A stretch of DNA of 64,000 bases from DATBAX01 sp963762965 (lineage in GTDB: Bacteria > Acidobacteriota > Terriglobia > Terriglobales > Acidobacteriaceae): positions 682,001 through 746,000 of the forward strand of contig CAVXME010000001.1 in the NCBI GenBank assembly GCA_963762965.1. Direction: 5' to 3'. The position numbers and the translations under genes are program-made. The notes beneath the pieces are model-generated. The model had not been told where the DNA came from, searched no databases, and saw only the letters and a list, made by a program, of their open reading frames with translations. The number at the start of each line of letters is the position of its first letter. Within the stretch, counting starts at the first letter, position 1. Of this stretch, positions 33,433 through 40,186 are shown piece after piece.

Positions 33433-34599
33433 ATGAACCTTTCCGCCATACAGGCTGCTCTGCGCGAGCGCAACATTGACGCCTGGCTTTTCTACGACCA
33501 CCATCACCGCGACCCCATTGCATACCGCGTGCTGGGTCTGCCGGAAAATCTCATGGTCACGCGGCGCTGGTTTTATCTGATTCCAGCCGACGGCGAACCG
33601 GTCAAACTGGTGCACAAAATCGAATCTGGACACCTGGATTCCCTGCCCGGCACTAAGCACTCCTACGCCGCCTGGCAGGAGTTGTTTGAGCAGGTGAAGG
33701 CGATGCTGTCGAACCATCGCGATATCGCCATGCAATACTCTCCCAACAATCTAGTGTTCACGATTTCTCTGGTGGACGGCGGCACGCTGGAGATGATTCG
33801 CGGCCTAGGTAAAAACGTGGTGAGCTCGGGAGATCTGGTCGCCTTGTTCGAGGCCACCATGAGTGGCGAACAGATCAAAAGCCATTTTGCGGCCCGCGAC
33901 GCTATTGATGCCATTGTTTCCGAAGCTTTCCAGGAAATCGGCCGACGGGTGCGCAATGGCGGCACCCATGAGTACGCCATGCAGCAATGGTTTCTGGAAG
34001 CTTTCCGCCGCGAAAATTTAGTGACGGTCGATCCCCCGATCGTTGCCGTGAACGCCAACAGCGGCAATCCGCACTACGATCTTCGGCCTGAGACTTCCGC
34101 CCCCATTCGCGAAGGTGATTTCGTTTTACTCGATGTCTGGGGGAAGAAAAATATTCCGGGGTCGGTCTACTACGACATCACCTGGATGGCGTTTGTCGGC
34201 AAAGCGCCGTCCGATCGCATGCGCGAAATCTTCACCGTGGTTCGCGACGCACGCGACGCCGGCATCAAAACCGTGCAAGACGCCATCTCGGCCGGACACA
34301 GCCTTCCCGGATGGAAAGTTGATCAAGCCGTGCGCGGCCATATTCAGAAGGCCGGTTACGGACAATATTTCGTCCATCGCACCGGCCATTCGATCGGCAC
34401 TGAAATCCATGCCAACGGCGCCAACATGGATGACCTGGAAATTCATGACGAGCGCCAGATCCTGCCCAACTCCTGCTTTTCCATCGAACCCGGCATCTAT
34501 TTGCCCGAATTCGGCGTGCGCAGCGAGGTAAACATGCTGGTCCGCCCGAAAATGGCGGAAGTAACTGGTAAAATTCAACGTGAGATTGTGATCATCTGA
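33433..34599 (+). CDS. M24-family metallopeptidase (Xaa-Pro aminopeptidase-like)
   Basis: A 388-residue pita-bread-fold peptidase that removes N-terminal residues next to proline or cleaves dipeptides. The N-terminal creatinase-like domain spans about residues 1-145. Five metal ligands are seen: the two Asp in F-V-L-L-D-V-W-G and Y-D-I-T-W-M, His in V-H-R-T-G-H-S-I-G, and the two Glu in F-S-I-E-P-G-I-Y and R-S-E-V-N-M. The ATG at 33433 is preferred over the TTG two codons earlier. TAGAAT at 33415-33420 is a plausible -10. First gene of a three-gene coupled unit. Confidence 0.92.
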   Translation: MNLSAIQAALRERNIDAWLFYDHHHRDPIAYRVLGLPENLMVTRRWFYLIPADGEPVKLVHKIESGHLDSLPGTKHSYAAWQELFEQVKAMLSNHRDIAMQYSPNNLVFTISLVDGGTLEMIRGLGKNVVSSGDLVALFEATMSGEQIKSHFAARDAIDAIVSEAFQEIGRRVRNGGTHEYAMQQWFLEAFRRENLVTVDPPIVAVNANSGNPHYDLRPETSAPIREGDFVLLDVWGKKNIPGSVYYDITWMAFVGKAPSDRMREIFTVVRDARDAGIKTVQDAISAGHSLPGWKVDQAVRGHIQKAGYGQYFVHRTGHSIGTEIHANGANMDDLEIHDERQILPNSCFSIEPGIYLPEFGVRSEVNMLVRPKMAEVTGKIQREIVII

Positions 34600-35013
34600 A
34601 TGGCGAATTCCTCGATAGCAAAAAAAGACGCGGCGGCGCAGGAGATCACCACCATGTCGGTGGTGGCTCCGGCCATAGGATGGCTCATTCCGGGCGCCGG
34701 ACACCTGATTCAGAAGCGCTGGATTCGAGGCGCGCTGCTGATGGCGTCCATCGGCGCGATGTTCATCCTTGGACTCATGATGAACGGGCGCGTCTACAAA
34801 CCTAACGGCGGCGACATCCTCGACATGCTGGGTTTTGTCGGCGATGTCGGTGCGGGCGGACTCTATATCGTTGCCCGCGCCATGGAGTTGGGAGGCGGCC
34901 CGGCAGCGCATGCCGTGGCCGATTACGGAAAGGTATTCATCATCGTCGCCGGCCTGCTGAATTTCATTAGCGTGGCTGACGCTTACCACATCGCCATCGG
35001 GAAAAAGCCATGA
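34600..35013 (+). CDS. Small polytopic membrane protein (DUF6677-like)
   Basis: A 137-residue protein with about three to four helices: APAIGWLIPGAGHLIQKRWIRGALLMASIGAMFILGL, then GFVGDVGAGGLYIVARA and VFIIVAGLLNFISVADAYHIA. The G-W-L-I/V-P-G-A-G-H motif resembles DUF6677. Its ATG directly follows the TGA of the M24 gene, so translation is coupled. Function unknown. Confidence 0.75.
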   Translation: MANSSIAKKDAAAQEITTMSVVAPAIGWLIPGAGHLIQKRWIRGALLMASIGAMFILGLMMNGRVYKPNGGDILDMLGFVGDVGAGGLYIVARAMELGGGPAAHAVADYGKVFIIVAGLLNFISVADAYHIAIGKKP

Positions 35014-35186
35014 ACCTTTCTCACTTCAGCGCGGCGGTATTGTTCGCCCTGTTCACCTCCGTGGTCTTCGGCATTACTCAGCGCAGCGTCGCGCGCGACC
35101 AGATTCGCTACGGCTTGTATTGCTTCGCCATGTTCATCGGCGGCGTGTTCGTCGCGGGATGGGCAATGTGGCTGTTGCGAAGATAG
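35010..35186 (+). CDS. 58-residue membrane protein, third gene of the M24 operon
   Basis: The ATG at 35010 overlaps the TGA of the preceding gene as ATGA, and the frame stays open for 58 codons to a TAG. The product begins MNLSHFSAAVLFALFTSVVF and ends Y-C-F-A-M-F-I-G-G-V-F-V-A-G-W-A-M-W-L-L-R-R, giving two membrane helices separated by a basic loop (T-Q-R-S-V-A-R-D-Q-I-R-Y). Overlap and codon pattern support a real gene. Function unknown; it may act with the preceding membrane protein. Confidence 0.8.
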   Translation: MNLSHFSAAVLFALFTSVVFGITQRSVARDQIRYGLYCFAMFIGGVFVAGWAMWLLRR

Positions 35187-35325
35187 CTATCAGCTCTCAG
35201 CTATCACCCCTCAGTTGAACCCCATATAACCAAACCCATGTCATCCTGAGCGCCGGCTGAGTCGCGCCTAAGCGCGACGAAGACAAGTCGAAGGACCTGC
35301 TTTAACGCTGACAGCTATTACCCCT
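35187..35325. repeat. Composite repeat: heptad array (family B) split by a CTGAGCG-end element
   Basis: 35185-35217 reads as 7-nt units (AGCTATC, AGCTCTC, AGCTATC, ACCCCTC). From 35240 a partial CTGAGCG-end element runs to about 35300. Then GCTGACAGCTATTACCCCTC repeats the first array in the same orientation. The arrangement looks like one repeat type inserted in another. It lies between the convergent 58-residue gene and the GNAT gene and overlaps the last codons of the latter. Confidence 0.65.
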
Positions 35326-36262
35326 CCCACATAAACGCATCAAACACCCGCTTCGTCTCAAATCCCAGGTGCTTATACAATTCGACGGCGCGATCATTGG
35401 CCTCGGTCACGGTCAGCGACAACATGGAAAAATTGCGCTGACGAAGATTTGCCATGGTGGCCGCCATCAGCGATTCTCCCGTGCCGTGGCGGCGATACTC
35501 GGGCAACACACAAACCTGGGTCACATGGCCCACATCGTGCCGGACACGCGAGCAAAGAATCAGCCCCACCAGAGTGTGCGCGCGTTTGTGCACTGCCACA
35601 AACGAGGCGTCCGGATCGAACGTCCCGCATCCCGGAAAGCGCACAATGTTATTCAGAAAACGCAACGAACCACTAAGCGTCCGGTACTGATCGTTGATCT
35701 CGGAATCCACATGGCCACGGTACGAGGTTGTGATCACGGAAGCGGCGGCCTGGTAGTCCTGCTCCGACCAGCGCCGGATCTCAATCTCTTGGTCTAAATG
35801 GGGTTCGCGTTTCGCCGGATCGCCCAGAGGCAAGACCATAAACAACCGCGCGTGCCGCTGAAAACCCTGCTCCACAAAAGGGCGCGCCACCGCTCCCGCC
35901 TCATGGACCAGTAGTTGTGCCTCAATGCGATGGATGCCCGGCGATTGCTGTAAAGTCTCGATCACATGGGTCAGGAGTTTCGTTTCCACCTCGTTGGGAT
36001 TGTCCATGCTCTGGCCGCCGGCCACGAAGAGATCCCCGATGACTCCTTTGCTGCCTTCATAAACAAAAAAAGCGTAGCCGAAGATGCGTCCGCGATCGAC
36101 CGCCGCATAGCCCGGCAGAATTTTCGCGTCCACATAGCGAAGAATCATCTCCGCCGAGGCACTGTAATCCCACGACAGAAGCCTCGCCCACAGCTGGATT
36201 TCCTCTTCCAGCAAGGGACGCAGGTCCACCGATGAAAAATGCCTGAGATCGAGAATCTCCAC
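35318..36262 (-). CDS. GNAT-fold N-acetyltransferase, two-domain
   Basis: A 314-residue protein from the GTG at 36262, which has AGGAG 10 nt upstream; another GTG 12 codons earlier is possible. The C-terminal half (about residues 165-314) is a full GNAT domain with VTQVCVLPEYRRHGTGESLM (acetyl-CoA pyrophosphate loop) and SLTVTEANDRAVELYKHLGF. The N-terminal half (YAAVDRGRIFGYAFFVYEG and a conserved GDLFV) resembles a degenerate GNAT domain. Substrate unknown. Confidence 0.85.
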   Translation of the reverse strand: MEILDLRHFSSVDLRPLLEEEIQLWARLLSWDYSASAEMILRYVDAKILPGYAAVDRGRIFGYAFFVYEGSKGVIGDLFVAGGQSMDNPNEVETKLLTHVIETLQQSPGIHRIEAQLLVHEAGAVARPFVEQGFQRHARLFMVLPLGDPAKREPHLDQEIEIRRWSEQDYQAAASVITTSYRGHVDSEINDQYRTLSGSLRFLNNIVRFPGCGTFDPDASFVAVHKRAHTLVGLILCSRVRHDVGHVTQVCVLPEYRRHGTGESLMAATMANLRQRNFSMLSLTVTEANDRAVELYKHLGFETKRVFDAFMWEG

Positions 36263-36385
36263 TCTGATGTGGCTCCTGGAGGGTCGCGGATCCCGCACCT
36301 CGTATCATGCGTCCGCGAAAGCGAGTGTAGTTGGACTAGGGGAGAAGAGGCAAACAAAAGAACACGAAAGGGCAACAGGAACCCA

Positions 36386-36451
36386 GGCTCTGGGCTCTAG
36401 GCGCTAGGTCTAAGGTATCGGGGCCAATTGCTAAGTGCCAATTGCTAATTG
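36386..36451. repeat. Two adjacent heptad arrays of different families (GGCTCTA and CTAATTG types)
   Basis: 36386-36420 reads GGCTCTG, GGCTCTA, GGCGCTA, GGTCTAA, GGTATCG. 36424-36451 reads CCAATTG, CTAAGTG, CCAATTG, CTAATTG. Each keeps an exact 7-nt step, and neither has a facing partner here. The second array runs through the stop codon of the ArnT-like gene at 36445. Confidence 0.8.
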
Positions 36452-38031
36452 CCGCTTCCCGCTGCCGCCACCCAGTAGTATTCAACATGCTGCGCCGGAA
36501 AGTTCCCGAGATAGACAACGCGCCGCCCGGCTGCTCGTTTCGCCATTTTGGCCTGCAAGCCTTCCAGGGCGACCACAACATGCTCTCCCGCCGGGATTTG
36601 CCCCAACTCATAACGGCCGAGGGCCTGATTGGAATAAAACTGCAAGCCGTATTCGTATTCGTTAGGGAGCAGGAAAATTGCCAGGGGCAAGGGCTTGCTC
36701 TCGAGCCGAGTGACTTCGTTCGCCACCGGACGAAGGGATAATGTCCGATCAGCGATGGGCGCCCCGACGCGCAAGCCAATGGACACTGCCACCAATACCG
36801 GAAGCAGGGTCACGGTGCGCAGCATGCGGAGACCAAAGCGTCTCAAGACCACCACCATAACAACGAAAAGCACTGCGGAAAGGGAAAATGAAATCTCCGC
36901 CGCCCTCCCCCACGGAAGCCGATGTTGTTGAAGCAGATATCCCGACATCAGCGCAGGCACGATGGTCAGTGCGCCTACAGCCGAATGCAGAACGATCCCC
37001 AATGCACCGGAACGCACGTCCAACGTCACACGATCCCGCACGTACACGGACAACAGCAGCGTGGCCGCTGGGAGTGCGGGGAGAATGTATCCCGGCAATT
37101 TCGATTGCGAAATGGAGAAGAAGACTATCGGCACGATCAGCCAGATCACCAGAAAAGTGCTGAGAGCATCTTCCGAGGACAGTTTGCGTCCGCTTGCCCA
37201 CCAGGCACAAATGTTTTCGATCAAGGCGACGACTGCGAAGATCGTCCAGGGCAGCAGACCGAGGAGCACAACCGGCAGGTAGTACCAGAACGCTTCTTTA
37301 TGGTGATACAGATTGGTACCGAAGCGCGCGAAATTGTGTTCCAGAATAAAAACGCGAAAGAATTGCTGGTTTTCAAGTTGCACCGCGACGTACCAGGGTA
37401 GAACGACGGCGCAGAAGAGCAGGATTCCAGGAATCCAAAGCGTTCGTTTAATCAGCGAAGCATCGCGCATCGCGATGGCGAAGATCACGATGATGGCGGA
37501 GGCCAGAATGGGCGCGACTGGCCCTTTTGCCAGCACTCCCAGCCCGAGAAAAACATAGAAAAGTGCCAGGTAAAGTTTCTTACTTGTCTCCCGCCACGCA
37601 TACCATGCCAGTAGTGCAATGGTGAATGTCGAAGCCAGCGGCATGTCGGTGGAAGCCGCGCGGGCAAAGCCGATCACGCCTGCGGCGGATGCGGTCATCA
37701 GAGCCCCATCCAACTCGAATCCCGAACAGAAGCGGCGCAAGAAAAAATAAATCGCGGCCACCATCAACGTGGCGTCCACAGCCGAAGGCAGGCGGGCGGC
37801 CCAATCGCTCACTCCGAACACCGCGTAGGCAATCATCGCCTGCCAGTAGTAGAGAACGGGCTTTTCGAGCCAGGGCTTGCCGCCGAGTGTCGGCGTGACC
37901 CAATCGTGGCGAGCTAACATTTCGCGCGCCACCTGCGCGTAGCGCGGCTCGTCCATGCCAATCAAGCCAAACGACGCCAGTCCGAAGAAAAACAGAAAGC
38001 CACAGAAACCGGCCAGCAAAAGCCAGTCCAT
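36445..38031 (-). CDS. ArnT-like glycosyltransferase (GT39/GT83, membrane)
   Basis: A 528-residue polytopic membrane protein with about twelve helices. FGLIGMDEPRYAQVAREML is the conserved first-loop motif whose acidic residues act on the lipid-linked sugar; KPWLEKPVLYYWQAMIAY and FGVSDWAARLPSAVDATL follow. A C-terminal soluble part of about 120 residues (LRPVANEVTRLESKPLPLAIF) is typical. It likely transfers a sugar from polyprenyl phosphate to a lipid or protein in the periplasm. The chosen ATG at 38031 avoids overlap with nrnA. Its TAG stop lies inside a heptad array. Confidence 0.88.
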   Translation of the reverse strand: MDWLLLAGFCGFLFFFGLASFGLIGMDEPRYAQVAREMLARHDWVTPTLGGKPWLEKPVLYYWQAMIAYAVFGVSDWAARLPSAVDATLMVAAIYFFLRRFCSGFELDGALMTASAAGVIGFARAASTDMPLASTFTIALLAWYAWRETSKKLYLALFYVFLGLGVLAKGPVAPILASAIIVIFAIAMRDASLIKRTLWIPGILLFCAVVLPWYVAVQLENQQFFRVFILEHNFARFGTNLYHHKEAFWYYLPVVLLGLLPWTIFAVVALIENICAWWASGRKLSSEDALSTFLVIWLIVPIVFFSISQSKLPGYILPALPAATLLLSVYVRDRVTLDVRSGALGIVLHSAVGALTIVPALMSGYLLQQHRLPWGRAAEISFSLSAVLFVVMVVVLRRFGLRMLRTVTLLPVLVAVSIGLRVGAPIADRTLSLRPVANEVTRLESKPLPLAIFLLPNEYEYGLQFYSNQALGRYELGQIPAGEHVVVALEGLQAKMAKRAAGRRVVYLGNFPAQHVEYYWVAAAGSGN

Positions 38032-38051
38032 GGCGGATCGGGAGCGCAGGT

Positions 38052-39014
38052 TCAAGACGAGATCCGCGGCGTAGGAATTGTTCCGGGTTTGAGTTCCGCG
38101 AGAATTCGGGACACTGCATTGGATAGCGGGCCGTCGATCGCGCAGCCGCTGGCGCACTGGTGGCCCCCGCCGCCGAACTTTACCGCGACCTCGGCCACAT
38201 TCAGCTGGCCTTTGCTGCGCAGGCTGACGCGAAAGTTTCCTCCAGGGAGTTCACGGAAAAACACCGCGACTTCAACATCCTGGATGGAAAGCACGTAATT
38301 CACCAGGCCTTCACAGTCTTCCTCCTTGGCGGCAAATCGATCCATTTGCTGCTGGGTCACCGAGATCCAGGCCAGTGGCCCTTCGCGATGCATATCGGAG
38401 AGCGCCGCACCCAGTAGTCGCAGCTTGGCGGTGGAGTGTGCGAAGTAGACGTTGCGGGCACAATGCGCGGGATCAGCTCCTGCCAGCACCAGCTCCCGGG
38501 CAAGCGCAAAGGTGCGTTCGTTGGTGCCTTCAAACATGAACGAGCCAGTGTCTGTGAGCACTGCGGTGTAAAGGCAGGTCGCGATTTCAGGAGAAATGGT
38601 GACGCCGGCTTCACGAGCCAAACGGTAAACCATTTCGGCAGTGGCCACAGCCTTGGGATCAATCCAATTCACATGCGCGAAGGGGCGCCCGCTCATGTGG
38701 TGATCGATGTTGATGAGAAAGCTGTTATCGAGGCCTTGCAGCCGAGTGCGCTGAATGCTGTCGCATTCGAGAATGATGGCAGCATCGTATTTTCCGTTCA
38801 CCTGCTCCGTCTGCACGACTTGGTCGGCGAAGGGCAAGGTCTGATAAATGCGAGGAACGCCGTCGCGGAGAACCACTTCGGCCTTTTTGCCCATTGAGCG
38901 CAAGATCTGACAACAGGCCAGTGCGGAGCCAACCGCGTCTCCGTCCGGGCGGGCGTGCGAAGTCAGCACAAAACGATCGCGCTGCTCGATTTGTTTTAGA
39001 ACTTCCCTCAGCAT
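38052..39014 (-). CDS. nrnA: DHH-DHHA1 phosphoesterase, NrnA-like oligoribonuclease/pAp phosphatase
   Basis: A 320-residue protein with the DHH catalytic motifs TSHARPDGDAVGSALA, ILECDS, NIDHHMSG and LYTAVLTDTGSF, and the DHHA1 domain ending in VKFGGGGHQCASGCAI. NrnA degrades 2-5-nt RNAs and dephosphorylates pAp. Its place after rbfA and DUF503 in the rimP-nusA-infB cluster is common in bacteria. The gap to rbfA (39015-39120) has repeat sequence at 39034-39060. Confidence 0.93.
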   Translation of the reverse strand: MLREVLKQIEQRDRFVLTSHARPDGDAVGSALACCQILRSMGKKAEVVLRDGVPRIYQTLPFADQVVQTEQVNGKYDAAIILECDSIQRTRLQGLDNSFLINIDHHMSGRPFAHVNWIDPKAVATAEMVYRLAREAGVTISPEIATCLYTAVLTDTGSFMFEGTNERTFALARELVLAGADPAHCARNVYFAHSTAKLRLLGAALSDMHREGPLAWISVTQQQMDRFAAKEEDCEGLVNYVLSIQDVEVAVFFRELPGGNFRVSLRSKGQLNVAEVAVKFGGGGHQCASGCAIDGPLSNAVSRILAELKPGTIPTPRISS

Positions 39015-39033
39015 GGAACTCCTGAGTTACCGG

Positions 39034-39060
39034 GCGCTGAAGCGCTGCGCCACCCAAAAT
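39034..39060. repeat. Short repeat GCGCTGAAGCGCTGC + CCACCCAAAAT
   Basis: GCGCTGAAGCGCTGC is followed by GCCACCCAAAAT, as at 17531-17560. It lies in the rbfA-nrnA gap. Function unknown. Confidence 0.6.
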
Positions 39061-39120
39061 CGCGCCTGCGCAAATCCCGGCCACCGGACAGAGACCCAAC
39101 ACCAATGACCTGTGGACGCT

Positions 39121-39489
39121 CTACTGCGATTTGCTCCTCTTCTTGGCCCGTTTCAATAGTTCATCGACGCGCGAGGTGTGTTGTCCCGACCGGTCGACCT
39201 GAAAAGTGATTTCCGGGGGACGCCGTAAATGCAGGCGATCCGTTAATTCCCGCCGAATGTAACCCACCGCCGCCTGCAATCCTTCGAGGGTGGTGGCGGC
39301 TTCGTCATCGTCGCCCTCGACGGTCACGTAGACTCGCGCTGAACGGGAATCGTCAGCCAGGGCCACGCTGCTCACGGCAGCCAGGCCAATGCGCGGATCT
39401 CCCAGCTCGCCTTCGAGAATGGTTTCGATTTCCTGGCGCAGGGATTCCCCTAAACGTCCGCGATGATATTTTGCTCCCCGGCTCTCCAC
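39121..39489 (-). CDS. rbfA: Ribosome-binding factor A
   Basis: A 122-residue KH-like protein that binds the 16S 5' helix and assists 30S maturation. ESLRQEIETILEGELGDPRIGLAAVSSV and ARVYVTVEGDD, then RRELTDRLHLRRPPEITFQVDRSGQHTSRVDELL, are standard. The C-terminus is Lys/Arg-rich. Gene order rimP-nusA-infB-DUF503-rbfA-nrnA supports the call. Confidence 0.94.
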   Translation of the reverse strand: MESRGAKYHRGRLGESLRQEIETILEGELGDPRIGLAAVSSVALADDSRSARVYVTVEGDDDEAATTLEGLQAAVGYIRRELTDRLHLRRPPEITFQVDRSGQHTSRVDELLKRAKKRSKSQ

Positions 39490-39680
39490 GATTTTTCACC
39501 TCGGAATAAAACGAATGAGAATATCAGAAAATCGATGCGAATGCGCGATCTGAGCTGAACCTGTCAAGTACGCAAAAGCTGCAAAATCTCTGCAAGTCGC
39601 TCAATCATCAGACGGTAATTAGATGCCGTGCTTGGCCCATTTTGCCGGCTCAGCTTGGTATTCTGGGAATAGAGATCAAA

Positions 39681-39794
39681 CACGAACCACGTGGGGGCGG
39701 ACGCCTCGTCTGCCCCGCCAAGCAGGCGAGGCGATTCGAAATTCAAAACTCTACAAAGACGCCCAGACGAGGCGTCCGGGCTACGTGGTTTGTG
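39681..39794. repeat. Long inverted repeat inside the infB-rbfA cluster
   Basis: 39681-39712 (starting CACGAACCACGT) faces 39764-39794 (ending ACGTGGTTTGTG) with about 31 positions per arm and a few mismatches. The loop holds a nested hairpin GCCCCGCC-AAGC-AGGCGAGGC. It lies just after the DUF503 stop (39803). It would fold in the operon mRNA. The remaining gap 39490-39680 shows nothing recognisable. Confidence 0.8.
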
Positions 39795-39802
39795 GATGTC
39801 CA

Positions 39803-40090
39803 TTACAAGAATTCCACGAACGAATCGCTGATGTCCGCGCCGTTGTTGTTGGCGATGCGCGTGGCGTGACGCTCCACGTTCTTCATCAAACCATCCAGAT
39901 AATCGCGCGAGTCGGAGACGCTGACCACTCCGATAGTGGCTCGGTTCCACAAGCTGCTCGGGTCCAGCTCAGCGACCGCCACGTTGAAATGTGCTCGTAG
40001 CCGGTCTTTCAGACTTCTCACGACCTGGCGTTTATCTTTGAGAGACTGTGCCGCTTCGATGCTCAGCTCGATGGTGAGAAAGGCAATCAT
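39803..40090 (-). CDS. DUF503 (YlxP-like) protein
   Basis: A 95-residue protein beginning MIAFLTIELSIEAAQSLKDKRQ, the DUF503 signature, continuing V-V-R-S-L-K-D-R-L and a conserved N-V-A-V-A-E. Family members sit between infB and rbfA in many bacteria and may help translation or ribosome assembly; the role is unproven. The frame is open upstream of 40090 but that part is repeat sequence, so the ATG at 40090 is the true start. A family A hairpin occupies the gap to infB. Confidence 0.9.
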   Translation of the reverse strand: MIAFLTIELSIEAAQSLKDKRQVVRSLKDRLRAHFNVAVAELDPSSLWNRATIGVVSVSDSRDYLDGLMKNVERHATRIANNNGADISDSFVEFL

Positions 40091-40094
40091 AGCG

Positions 40095-40181
40095 GTCGTT
40101 GGTCGTTCGTCCTTGGTCGTTGGCAAAACAACCTGACCCCAAAACGGCCCAGCCAACGACGGACGACCAATGACCAACGAC
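40095..40181. repeat. Heptad-array hairpin, family A (unit GTCGTTG)
   Basis: 40095-40124 and 40152-40181 are facing arrays of four units (GTCGTTG, GTCGTTC, GTCCTTG, GTCGTTG and complements). The element begins 5 nt after the infB stop and ends 4 nt before the DUF503 start, so it fills the gap and takes the place of a Shine-Dalgarno. Confidence 0.88.
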
Positions 40182-40186
40182 TGTTC

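Noticed and set aside
40091..40177. Longer N-terminus for DUF503 (frame open to 40177)
   Set aside because: The extra residues are encoded by the family A repeat; the conserved protein begins at 40090.
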